This document shows, piece after piece, positions 48,801 through 56,818 of a stretch of DNA of 64,000 bases. The translations under genes were made by a program, and so were the position numbers. Location: positions 868,001 through 932,000 of the forward strand of contig CP059070.1 of assembly GCA_017798125.1 (NCBI GenBank), read 5' to 3'. Each line of letters opens with the position of its first letter. Positions within the stretch are counted from its first letter, which is position 1. This DNA is from Cryomorphaceae bacterium. Its GTDB lineage: Bacteria; Bacteroidota; Bacteroidia; Flavobacteriales; ECT2AJA-044. The notes under the pieces were generated by a model. It saw only the letters and a list, made by a program, of their open reading frames with translations. It was not told the origin of the DNA and ran no database searches.

Positions 48801-51800
48801 TTACTGTGACCGACTTCTTTGGATGCTCCGTTGTTAGTCAAGCCACGGTTTCCGAGCCTACCGATCTTGTCGGGGGAATAACTTTGACACAAGAAATTCT
48901 ATGTCACGATGATCAAACGGGTATTTTAACGGCTACCGCTTCGGGCGGGACACCTCCATACTCTTATCAATGGAATTTTGGCCCGTCTAGTCAGAGTTGG
49001 ACGGATATCGGAGCAGGCTTGTACCGTGTCATCATTACAGATGCAAACGGTTGTACCGTTGGAGCGTCACAGTTTCTGGACCAACCTCAGCAGGATCCGG
49101 ATGTTCGCATTTTCTCGACCGACAATCCGTGTAATGGGGATGCAATTGGAACAGCTGAAGTTCAAGGAGAAGGAGGAACACCACCATTTTCCTATCAGTG
49201 GTCTACTGGAGATTCAGGGCCTCTCGTTGCGGGACTTTCAGCGGGGACCTATTTTGTCACGGCTACGGATGCGAATGGATGTTTTGTTACCGATAGCGTT
49301 GTCATTACTGAACCCGCGGTCCTTGACTTAATTTTGGTTTCATCGACCGACGTGACAATAAACGGAGAAGCAACGGGTGAAGCTGAAGTCAGTATATCAG
49401 GCGGAACTCCTGATTTTACTCTGCTCTGGAGTAATGGAGCCTCTACGCTTGAAGTCGACAATTTACTTGCTGGGTCCTACACGTGTTCTGTGACCGATTC
49501 CGAAGGTTGTACAGATGAAGTGATTGTCATCATTAACGAGCCAAATGCCCTGGTTGGCCTGGTGTCAAGCTCTACGAACATTACCTGTTTCGGGGACAAT
49601 GACGGTAGTGCTTCCGTTACCGTTTCGGGAGGAGTTCCCCCGTACACTTATCAATGGAACACGGGAGCTAATACTGCGACAATTTCAAACCTCTTTGCAG
49701 GTACCTATACCTGTGATATCTTCGACAGTGAGGGCGCTCAAACCCAAGTGGTTGTGGTAATTACGCAACCGGACATTCTGATTGCGGGTGTTCAATCTAA
49801 ACAGGACGTGCTCATCGCCGGACAATCGACAGGTTCCATAACTGTAACCGTATCGGGAGGAACCATGCCGTATACCTACGCGTGGACAAATGGTGAAACT
49901 ACGGCATCCATAAGCGGTCTACCTCATGGTTTTTACGGGTTGGACGTCACGGACGCCAATGGATGCCGCGACATTATCATTGTTCAGATTACAGAACCCG
50001 GGATCCTGGTCATTACACCAGATGTAAATGACATCAGCTGCAATGGAGCAAATGATGGATCAGTAACGCTCTCGGTCTCCGGAGGAATTGCTCCATTCAG
50101 TTACTTGTGGTCTGATGGTGCAACCACTCAGACGAGAACGAATTTGGCTCCAGGAGTGTACGGCTGTACGGTAACCGATGCAGCTTTAGCTTCTATTGAA
50201 TACTTTGTGCCGATATCGGAGCCATCGGTTTTGACCGTTGATGGCCAGGTGACCAACGCTTCCAACAACATGAATAATGGCGAAATTCAAGTAACAATAT
50301 ACGGAGGCACACCACCTTATTTTAGTACTTGGTCAGATGGTGCTGGAACCTTGGACCGCACTGGATTAGCGCCTGGATCATATACGATATCGGTTACAGA
50401 TGATAATGGATGCTTAGATGTTGAAACATATGTAATTGGCGCAAATGTTCCACCGGTGGCGGTAAATGATACGACCTCAACACCAGAAGAGACCTTGGCG
50501 ATTATCAATGCTAGGTCAAATGATTATGACCCGGATTTCTTTTTGAATACGGCATATCTCCAGGTAATTACTCCTCCGATGAATGGTCAGTATGACGTGG
50601 CGGCACCAGTTGGAGTTGTTCTCTATTTGCCTGATCCACTGTTCAATGGGATAGACTCAATTCAGTATGTGATTCAGGACCTCGGTACGCCGCTTCCACG
50701 ATTGACCGATACAGCTTGGATTTACATTGATGTGACCCCAGTCAATAATCAAGTAGTTGCAGTAGATGACGTTGACACGACTTCAGATTTTAACCCTATC
50801 ACTATTTATCCACTTTTGAATGATTCGGACCCTGATGGTGACTCCATTTGGGTTGTGGGATTAGTCAATGGACCCATATACGGAAATGCGATCCTTCAAG
50901 GAGATTCTGTGATTTATACGCCAACAGACTATTACTCCACATACGACCACTGGCCGTATTACATCACTGATGGTCAGACTCTGGATACAGCTGATATTAT
51001 CATCTATAATAATTGGTCAAATATTCCTCCTACCGCCAAACTAGACTTTGATTCTACAGTAGTCAATACACCTGTTACCGTCGATATTATTGTCAACGAC
51101 AACGGCAACGGAGAAGCTCTTGATTTAAGTTCATATTCAGAGGTTTCTCCTTTTAGCAATGGTTCGGGAGTTTATAATCCGGCTACAGGAGAATTAACCT
51201 ATACTCCTAATCCTGGCTTTACAGGACTGGATATCATGCGGTACCGAATCTGTAATTCAGGTACTCCGCAGTTGTGTGATGAAGCGAATGTGGTCATTCT
51301 CGTCTACGCTGGAAATATTTCCGTGGGCACCAATACCGAATGCGTAAAGAATGGCGTCTATGTCAATTACTCCGTCGTCGCATTGGATTTCGCATCGGTA
51401 ACTCCTGTCACCGCCGTTTGGCGTGACACTTTAGGCAATACCATTGACTCAATTACTGGCCTTCCACAGTTTGGCACTTTACTCTGGCCAGGGACCGTAC
51501 TAGACGGAAACGGCTTTGCCATAGATTGGCCGGGCTATGTCTACAATGGTTCTAGTTGGGAAGAAGGAAATGACGGGTTTGAATCGATTCGCGATAAGGC
51601 CATCATTGAATTCTATATGATTGATTCTGCCGACGTGGCCGTTGATTATTTGATTTCGACAACGCCTCTGTGCTCTACGCGTCCACCAAGCGCTATTGAG
51701 GCAATAAACGATACGACCACAACGAGCGAGAATACCCCGGTGAGTTACGACATCCTCGCCAACGATATTGCCACTGTTGCACCTCTTGATCCAGCAACGA

Positions 51801-54800
51801 TTACGATTTTGACTCAGCCGCCGAATGGAAGTGTTCAAACGAACGGAACGGCGAGTATTACCTATACACCTGACTTGAACTTCAATGGTGTAGACTCCTT
51901 GCAGTACCGAGTTTGCGATCAAAGCAATCCGGCGCTTTGCGATGATGCTTGGGTATACATTACTATTGATCCAGTGAATAACCCGCCCGTGGCCGTCAAC
52001 GATACTGGAACGGCGCCTGCCAATGTCGATATCACCTTGGATCCTTTAGTGAATGATTTTGATGTAGATGGCTTCCTGGTCAATACGACCTTTACGATTA
52101 TTACCCCTCCGTTCTGGTTGGCTAATGCAACCTACAATCCATCCACAAGTACCTTTACTTATCCAGCTCTGGTTGACTTTGTCGGTATCGATAGCGTTCA
52201 GTATGTCATTTGTGATAATGGAAACCCGGATCCATCTCTTTGCGACACCGCTTGGATTTATTTGATCTTCACAGACGCGAATCAGCCCCCGGTAGCCGTG
52301 AACGATACGGCCTATACTATTGAAGACGTGCCTGTCGCATTTGACATGTTAGGCAACGACTCCGATTCAGACGGAATGATAGACCCCTCGACGCTGGTGT
52401 TCATTAGCTCACCGAGCAACGGTTCGGTCGCCTTTAACAACGGCTTGAACAGCTGGGAATATACACCCAACCCCGGATTCAATGGAGTAGACTCGTTCAC
52501 GTATGAAATCTGCGATGATGGAAACCCCGCGCCGGTACTCTGCGATCGGGCCGAAGTGTACATCTTTGTAGACCCTATCAATGATCCGCCCATCGCGGTG
52601 AATGATTCGGCTGTGGCAACAACGGCAATCCCAGAGATCATTGATATCCTTAATAATGATTCCGACCCCGATGGCTCTATAGAGCTTGATTCAACTTTGA
52701 TTCTGATTGGCCCCCTTCATGGGACGGCTGTCATAGATCCTTTGACTAAATCATTGGTCTACGTTTCGGATTTCAACTATTCCGGCATGGACTCTCTTCG
52801 CTACAGAATTTGTGATGATGGAAACCCAGATCCTTCGCTCTGTGATGAGGCATGGGTTTATATTGAAGTTCTTGAAGACCGTCTCGTCCCAGCGAGTCCG
52901 ACTGCGGTGAACGATACTTCGTACACGCTTCCAGGAGTTTCCGTAGACACTAATTTGTTGATTAATGATTTAATAGGGTCTGCTGGATTCGATACCGCCG
53001 CAACCTCCGTGATAACGGGGCCAACAAACGGGACCTATGTTTTGGGAACAGACGGTGTTATCACGTATACGCCTGGTTTGGCGGCTCCTTTTGGATCTAA
53101 TTCTAATATTGCCTTCGTGGACAGTTTGCAGTACCGAATATTTGACACCTTGGCCATTCCCAATTCGTCTGAAGCATGGTACTACATTTTTGTAAATGTT
53201 GTTAATGCGCCACCGATAGCCGTGAACGATACCTTAGTCCTCGATTGCAGCACGGGTTCTGTGGCCAACATTGACGTGCCAGCCAATGACAGTGACCCAG
53301 AGGGCGCATTGGATCTGAATAGCGTGACCATTCTGACTCCCCCGGTTTCGGGTTCAGCAGTCACTGCGATGAACGGGAGTATCGACTATACCCCGAATGC
53401 CTGCTTTGTAGGCGTGGATAGCTTGCAATACAGTATTTGTGACTTGGGAATCCCTACGGAATGCGATACGGCCTGGGCCTACTTCTACTGCAACGACAAC
53501 ACCCCGCCAGTGGCCATTTGCAGTGATTTGACCTTGTACTTGGATGACCAAGGCGAAGTAAGTGTTTCCGCGAGTGCGATAGGCTCGGCAGCCGCAGACC
53601 CTTGTGGTCCAGTTCAGGTTGTGGTGAGCGATACCAGCTTCACCTGCGATGACCTCGGAGGCGCCACAGCTACGGTGACCGTTACCGATGTCAATGGTAA
53701 TACGGATCAGTGTACGGCTAATATCACGGTTCTTGACACCATCTCACCGGTCATCAATTGCCCGAATGATACTGTACTGTATGCCGGGCCAAATGGATTT
53801 GCAGCCTACGCACCACCCGCGCCATTGGGCACGGATAATTGTACGATTGTCCAATATGACGTCAACGGCTCTGCTCCGTTCTTGCCGATCGGAGATACCG
53901 ACATCACCTTTGTGGCGACAGACCAGAGTGGAAATACGGGCGATTGTATGTATACCGTGACGGTTATCGACACCTTTGCAGCGTCCTTGACCTGCCCTGG
54001 AGACATAGTTCTTCCCAATGACCCAGGAGTTTGCGGAGGAACGGTGGCCATGATACCGGTACCGAGCATTCAGAATGGAGGCGCCAACGATTCCATTTAT
54101 CGTGCGGACAATACTGGACTGGAAGACGGTGACCTTTTCCCCATTGGGACAACGACCATCGTCTGGGTAGTAGAAGATGAATTCGGCAATACCGATACCT
54201 GTAGTTATACAGTGACGGTCAACGACGTAGAGGCTCCGGACATTACAGGTCCAGGACCACTTGACCTGATCAATGACCCGGGACAATGCGGCGCCGTATA
54301 CAGCGGAATCACGCCGACCTATACGGACAATTGTGACGGGTCCACTGGGGCTACAGTTACGCTTCTGAGCGGACCAGCGCCAGGGGATTTCTTGGCTGTT
54401 GGAACCCATCAAGTCGTTTATGAAGTATGCGACCTTGCCGGCAACTGTGCATCGGAGTCGTACATCATAACCGTCACGGACGTGGAGCCACCGACCATCA
54501 GTGTACCGAACGACACCACTATTTTTGCCGACACCTTGGACTGCAGTGTGCTCTTCACGTATCCGTTCCCGACAGGAACCGATAACTGTGCGGTAATTGT
54601 CACGCAAACGGGGGGTACGGCATCGGGCGGAAACTTCCCAGTTGGGACCACAACGAATACCTTCCAGGCAGTGGACCCTAGCGGGAACATGGTGACTGGG
54701 CAATTCAACGTCACCGTGATCAGCACCTTTGACATTGATTTAGGACCGGATTTGGTGGTCTGTGGACCGACTCAGATTATTCCACCTACGGGTAATAAGT

Positions 54801-55456
54801 GGGATTATGATTGGGACAATGGCCAAACCAGCCCTATCATAGATATCACTATGTCTGGTTGTTACACCCTAACGGTGACCAATGCCGGTGGATGTGTGGC
54901 TAGCGATGAGATTTGCATCACCATTTTGGAACCTTCTGACTCTGTGGACCTATCGGGCATTCCTCCGGTGATCTGTAAAAATGATGGACCGGTTGTCTTG
55001 GATTTCGGTGTTCCATCTTCGGACATCGTTCTGACCGGACCTGGAGTGACGACCGGAACCACGGTAGACCCTTCAGGTGTGCCGGCGGGTGATCGAAATT
55101 ACAGCTGGGTATATACCGATCCAGTGACCGGCTGTGTCACGGAAGGAACAGTGAAAATCACCATCGATTTCTGTTCGGGTCTTGAGGAGGGTGGATTCCA
55201 GAGCTTTGATCTGTATCCGAACCCGACGCGGGATCGGATTTCCATCAGCTTCACGCCGGCGACGGACCCAACCACGGAGCTGGTCATTGTAAACACCCTC
55301 GGTCAGGAACTACATCGCGAGACCTTCTCATCTGAGGCGGGATCGGATGCGCAAACCTGGACCATGGATGTTTCTCAATGGACGCAAGGAACGTATATCC
55401 TTCGTTTGACACGCGATGGGGTAACCGCACAAAAGCGATTCGTGATCCAAGATTGA
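45806..55456 (+). CDS. Giant SprB-like T9SS surface adhesin
   Basis: 3216 aa, the largest gene in the window. The start at 45806 gives MKNMYRLLTALGVFVGLVAT; 12 upstream codons lack signal character. Residues ~30-480 are a unique Cys-containing beta region. Residues ~482-1545 hold 14 SprB repeats of ~74 aa (C-x-G-x-x-D-G, GGTxPYxYxW, TVTDANGC). Residues ~1550-2560 hold nine cadherin-like/Ig-like repeats of the PPVAVNDT...NDSDPDG type. Residues ~2566-2975 hold about four HYR-type repeats (TDNC, VPNDTTIFAD). A T9SS type A sorting domain from LYPNPTRDRISISF ends it. SprB of Flavobacterium johnsoniae is the mobile gliding adhesin; adhesion is therefore likely and gliding is possible. No dispersed hairpins occur inside. 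Confidence 0.92.
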   Translation: MKNMYRLLTALGVFVGLVATAEGTKQVNVDGNGGYLSHPISLVINLNVNGTPYGSVYDCPPEQRVNFRISNTNEHMFFGFKLHQDAKCYVRIKDANGNVVWPSTSSDDGEEIPRSGSSTNTKGRVNMDSAIEGPDWDGTNSDGYEPFEFAPSDTGLYWFEWSGNIDQPTTSKLTIDWWDMSVIDVVTGLEKPGRLYSQDWTMSTGSFTKKFLAPMYVYTADQTVSSFKSYDYSPYGFKLYCNSTGPGSSGNVEEDRKSVLNYQGNAEYPIFLNDPDSLIWPTGNPSFVVPTQPEIEGCLGDYCVWVEFTEPGEGTVILDLNGTPGYQENTEDVLLVQKVEAGRNCFQWDGNDGLGDPVSGSTNIIIQAEVVTGITHFPTYDLECNPGGFVVERIRPPSANNGVPELFWDDSNLDDSYNGYVNPQKVELNGCQPTNSVGCHTWPGCTSSGYGNEITINTWWFSFKDDSQFSNVNIVSNIGNTVISKSDITCNGADDGEIILQLDGGIAPYTVQFSDGSNQVSSDTIYTYSNLSPGGYGFTVTDAGGCINLTGTTINEPNPISVSMFPTNLSCNGDGSGAISSSVQGGTSPYTYAWSNGSNATSISSLAAGTYTLSVTDANGCSAIETQVVSEPSLLTVSITESSPVLCSGASDGRLAASVVGGTAPYSYQWSSGGRNPIENGLSEGVYTVDITDANGCMASASYTLVSPSQITVVGVEVDPSAVGASDGTLTITINGGTPDYDIYLNNVFVATQSSPTYTFNNLTAGGYSVRVEDANGCLAFGTFTLNNPACNVSFTATVSNVSCAGANDGAATLVVVGASPPLTYVWSDGGPNTPNRTGLAPGLYSVTVTDGVGCGPWVRSGIISEPTPLSGFTVSTITTLCNGSADAGIRIFPSGGTPPYSFLWSNGETTNLSLGLAAGAYTITLSDANGCTYIDGATIVEPAAVSVVLSVTDVDCFTAASGSVSAAVSGGTSPYSYAWSNGSDSSSTGGVIAATYSVTVTDFFGCSVVSQATVSEPTDLVGGITLTQEILCHDDQTGILTATASGGTPPYSYQWNFGPSSQSWTDIGAGLYRVIITDANGCTVGASQFLDQPQQDPDVRIFSTDNPCNGDAIGTAEVQGEGGTPPFSYQWSTGDSGPLVAGLSAGTYFVTATDANGCFVTDSVVITEPAVLDLILVSSTDVTINGEATGEAEVSISGGTPDFTLLWSNGASTLEVDNLLAGSYTCSVTDSEGCTDEVIVIINEPNALVGLVSSSTNITCFGDNDGSASVTVSGGVPPYTYQWNTGANTATISNLFAGTYTCDIFDSEGAQTQVVVVITQPDILIAGVQSKQDVLIAGQSTGSITVTVSGGTMPYTYAWTNGETTASISGLPHGFYGLDVTDANGCRDIIIVQITEPGILVITPDVNDISCNGANDGSVTLSVSGGIAPFSYLWSDGATTQTRTNLAPGVYGCTVTDAALASIEYFVPISEPSVLTVDGQVTNASNNMNNGEIQVTIYGGTPPYFSTWSDGAGTLDRTGLAPGSYTISVTDDNGCLDVETYVIGANVPPVAVNDTTSTPEETLAIINARSNDYDPDFFLNTAYLQVITPPMNGQYDVAAPVGVVLYLPDPLFNGIDSIQYVIQDLGTPLPRLTDTAWIYIDVTPVNNQVVAVDDVDTTSDFNPITIYPLLNDSDPDGDSIWVVGLVNGPIYGNAILQGDSVIYTPTDYYSTYDHWPYYITDGQTLDTADIIIYNNWSNIPPTAKLDFDSTVVNTPVTVDIIVNDNGNGEALDLSSYSEVSPFSNGSGVYNPATGELTYTPNPGFTGLDIMRYRICNSGTPQLCDEANVVILVYAGNISVGTNTECVKNGVYVNYSVVALDFASVTPVTAVWRDTLGNTIDSITGLPQFGTLLWPGTVLDGNGFAIDWPGYVYNGSSWEEGNDGFESIRDKAIIEFYMIDSADVAVDYLISTTPLCSTRPPSAIEAINDTTTTSENTPVSYDILANDIATVAPLDPATITILTQPPNGSVQTNGTASITYTPDLNFNGVDSLQYRVCDQSNPALCDDAWVYITIDPVNNPPVAVNDTGTAPANVDITLDPLVNDFDVDGFLVNTTFTIITPPFWLANATYNPSTSTFTYPALVDFVGIDSVQYVICDNGNPDPSLCDTAWIYLIFTDANQPPVAVNDTAYTIEDVPVAFDMLGNDSDSDGMIDPSTLVFISSPSNGSVAFNNGLNSWEYTPNPGFNGVDSFTYEICDDGNPAPVLCDRAEVYIFVDPINDPPIAVNDSAVATTAIPEIIDILNNDSDPDGSIELDSTLILIGPLHGTAVIDPLTKSLVYVSDFNYSGMDSLRYRICDDGNPDPSLCDEAWVYIEVLEDRLVPASPTAVNDTSYTLPGVSVDTNLLINDLIGSAGFDTAATSVITGPTNGTYVLGTDGVITYTPGLAAPFGSNSNIAFVDSLQYRIFDTLAIPNSSEAWYYIFVNVVNAPPIAVNDTLVLDCSTGSVANIDVPANDSDPEGALDLNSVTILTPPVSGSAVTAMNGSIDYTPNACFVGVDSLQYSICDLGIPTECDTAWAYFYCNDNTPPVAICSDLTLYLDDQGEVSVSASAIGSAAADPCGPVQVVVSDTSFTCDDLGGATATVTVTDVNGNTDQCTANITVLDTISPVINCPNDTVLYAGPNGFAAYAPPAPLGTDNCTIVQYDVNGSAPFLPIGDTDITFVATDQSGNTGDCMYTVTVIDTFAASLTCPGDIVLPNDPGVCGGTVAMIPVPSIQNGGANDSIYRADNTGLEDGDLFPIGTTTIVWVVEDEFGNTDTCSYTVTVNDVEAPDITGPGPLDLINDPGQCGAVYSGITPTYTDNCDGSTGATVTLLSGPAPGDFLAVGTHQVVYEVCDLAGNCASESYIITVTDVEPPTISVPNDTTIFADTLDCSVLFTYPFPTGTDNCAVIVTQTGGTASGGNFPVGTTTNTFQAVDPSGNMVTGQFNVTVISTFDIDLGPDLVVCGPTQIIPPTGNKWDYDWDNGQTSPIIDITMSGCYTLTVTNAGGCVASDEICITILEPSDSVDLSGIPPVICKNDGPVVLDFGVPSSDIVLTGPGVTTGTTVDPSGVPAGDRNYSWVYTDPVTGCVTEGTVKITIDFCSGLEEGGFQSFDLYPNPTRDRISISFTPATDPTTELVIVNTLGQELHRETFSSEAGSDAQTWTMDVSQWTQGTYILRLTRDGVTAQKRFVIQD
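47250..50440 (+). repeat. 14 tandem SprB-type repeats inside the adhesin
   Basis: Protein-level repeats of about 74 residues (222 bp). Each starts with a C-x-G or equivalent and D-G, and ends in a T-D-A-N-G-C motif plus an S-E-P or N-E-P linker. DNA identity between units is low, so they are old. Confidence 0.85.
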
Positions 55457-56319
55457 TGACGGATTTTGCGCAACAAGCACTGGGCTCGTGGGACGATTCA
55501 ATTCAACTTCTACGGGCCCAGCCTGTTTCTGGAGGGTCTATTAATAGAGCCTTACGGCTCGATACGAATGTCGGTTCCTTCTTTCTCAAACACAACTCGG
55601 CCAAGGCCTACCCCGGAATGTTTGACAGAGAAGCCGAAGGGCTCGAGGCCCTTGGGGCCGCGCAAGGAATTCGGGTGCCCAAGGTGGAGCATGTTGGACG
55701 CGCCGGGGATCAGGGGTTTTTGGTGCTGGAGTGGATCGCATCGGGCCGTGAAGGCCCTCATTCATGGGAAGCATTTGGGAGGCAATTGGCCCAACTCCAC
55801 AAGCAAAGTCAAGACGCATTTGGAGCGGATCTGGATAACTTCATCGGATCGCTCCCTCAGGACAATAAGCCCACTGAAGATTGGGCGGAATTCTTTGCTC
55901 TTCGGCGGTTGGAACCGCTCGTGAAGCAAGCCCGTGAGCAAGGGGCATTACGGCGTGAAGACGTTCAGGCCTTTGAGCGTTTGTACGGTCGCTTGGACGA
56001 TCTTTTTCCGGTGGAACCTCCAGCGCTTTTGCACGGGGACCTATGGAGCGGCAACTACCTCTGGGATCAGGGCGGTGAACCGGTACTCATTGACCCGGCG
56101 GTATACTTTGGGCATCGAGAGATGGACCTCGCCATGACCTTCATGTTTGGCGGTTTTTCGGAGGAGCTGTATAAAGCTTATCACGAGGTCTATCCTTTGG
56201 AGTCGGACTGGCGTATTCGAGTTCCGCTGTGCAATCTTTATCCAACTTTAGTCCATGTGGTGCTATTTGGGGGCGGCTATGTGCACGACCTTCGTTCGAA
56301 TATGTCGTACTTTGTGTAG
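55456..56319 (+). CDS. Fructosamine-3-kinase-like / aminoglycoside phosphotransferase family kinase
   Basis: A 287-aa cytoplasmic kinase. The start at 55456 overlaps the adhesin stop by one base (TGATG) and gives MTDFAQQALGSWDDSIQLLR. The fold matches the fructosamine kinase family: a SGGSINRALRL loop, an ATP-binding lysine in SFFLKHN, the catalytic LLHGDLWSGNYLWD and the metal-binding LIDPAVYFGHREMDLAM. Family members phosphorylate ketosamines on glycated proteins, which leads to sugar removal. Coupling to the giant adhesin is a genomic observation without proven meaning. Two hairpin copies lie at 55547 and 55739. Confidence 0.9.
   Translation: MTDFAQQALGSWDDSIQLLRAQPVSGGSINRALRLDTNVGSFFLKHNSAKAYPGMFDREAEGLEALGAAQGIRVPKVEHVGRAGDQGFLVLEWIASGREGPHSWEAFGRQLAQLHKQSQDAFGADLDNFIGSLPQDNKPTEDWAEFFALRRLEPLVKQAREQGALRREDVQAFERLYGRLDDLFPVEPPALLHGDLWSGNYLWDQGGEPVLIDPAVYFGHREMDLAMTFMFGGFSEELYKAYHEVYPLESDWRIRVPLCNLYPTLVHVVLFGGGYVHDLRSNMSYFV
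55547..55564 (-). repeat. Dispersed hairpin copy N (TATC-GAGCC-GTAA-GGCTC)
   Basis: Perfect stem in the kinase gene, antisense, coding RALRLD. Confidence 0.75.
55739..55757 (+). repeat. Dispersed hairpin copy O (CATC-GGGCC-GTGAA-GGCCC)
   Basis: Perfect stem with a 5-nt loop in the kinase gene, in sense orientation, coding SGREGP. Confidence 0.7.
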
Positions 56320-56334
56320 CCAAAAAAGTAAACG

Positions 56335-56763
56335 ATGAGCGATTCTTTCGATAGCAGCAAGGCACCTAAGGCCGTAGGTGCATATCCGCATGCCCGAAAA
56401 GTGGGCAACCTTCTTTTTTTGAGTGGGGTAGGACCCCGTACTGCGGGAACAGGCCCGCACGACAGCGGAGTCCCCGGCTTGAAATTGGACCACAATGGAA
56501 ACTTTGAGGAATTCGATTTTGAAGCCCAGGTCCACAGTGTATTTGCCAATGTTAAGGCTATTCTTGAAGACGCCGGAGCGGATTGGGAAGACCTCGTCGA
56601 CATCACCGTTTTTCTGGTCGATATGAAGCGCGATTTCAAGGCTTTCAATCGCATTTATGCAGAGTATTTTCCTAACAATAAGCCCTGCCGAACAACTGTA
56701 GCCATTAACGCGCTGCCAACCCCCATTGCCATTGAGCTAAAGTGCATTGCCGCGGTGCAGTAA
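56335..56763 (+). CDS. RidA family deaminase, 2-aminomuconate deaminase type
   Basis: A 142-aa cytoplasmic protein of the RidA/YjgF fold. The segments GAYPHARKVGNLLFLSGVGP, VHSVFANVKAILEDAGADWE, LVDITVFLVDMKRDFKAFNR and RTTVAINALP match the RidA subgroup annotated as 2-aminomuconate deaminase rather than generic enamine deaminases. That reaction belongs to the lower kynurenine pathway, and tryptophan 2,3-dioxygenase is encoded 24 kb away, so a role in tryptophan breakdown is plausible. It starts 15 bp after the kinase gene and is likely cotranscribed with it. Confidence 0.85.
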   Translation: MSDSFDSSKAPKAVGAYPHARKVGNLLFLSGVGPRTAGTGPHDSGVPGLKLDHNGNFEEFDFEAQVHSVFANVKAILEDAGADWEDLVDITVFLVDMKRDFKAFNRIYAEYFPNNKPCRTTVAINALPTPIAIELKCIAAVQ

Positions 56764-56780
56764 TCCTCCCCTCAATTTCT

Positions 56781-56788
56781 TATTTTTG
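56781..56788 (+). promoter_or_regulatory. Putative -7 box for ileS
   Basis: TATTTTTG fits TAnnTTTG and lies 30 bp before the ATG at 56819. A well-placed -33 TTG is not visible. Confidence 0.45.
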
Positions 56789-56818
56789 CACGCTTAAGTC
56801 CCCGACGGAGAAGCGATT

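Noticed and set aside
47250-50440. Regular repeats resembling a CRISPR array at low resolution
   Set aside because: They are protein-coding SprB repeats of ~222 bp with little DNA identity; no short direct repeats with unique spacers and no cas genes.
53744-54703. 319-codon minus-strand frame inside the adhesin gene
   Set aside because: The adhesin's HYR repeats cover the region; the reverse frame has no family features.
56371-56390. GCACCTA...TAGGTGC-like palindrome at the start of the RidA gene
   Set aside because: It contains GCCGTAGG but has a different stem and no CATC/TATC foot, so it is not counted in the hairpin family.
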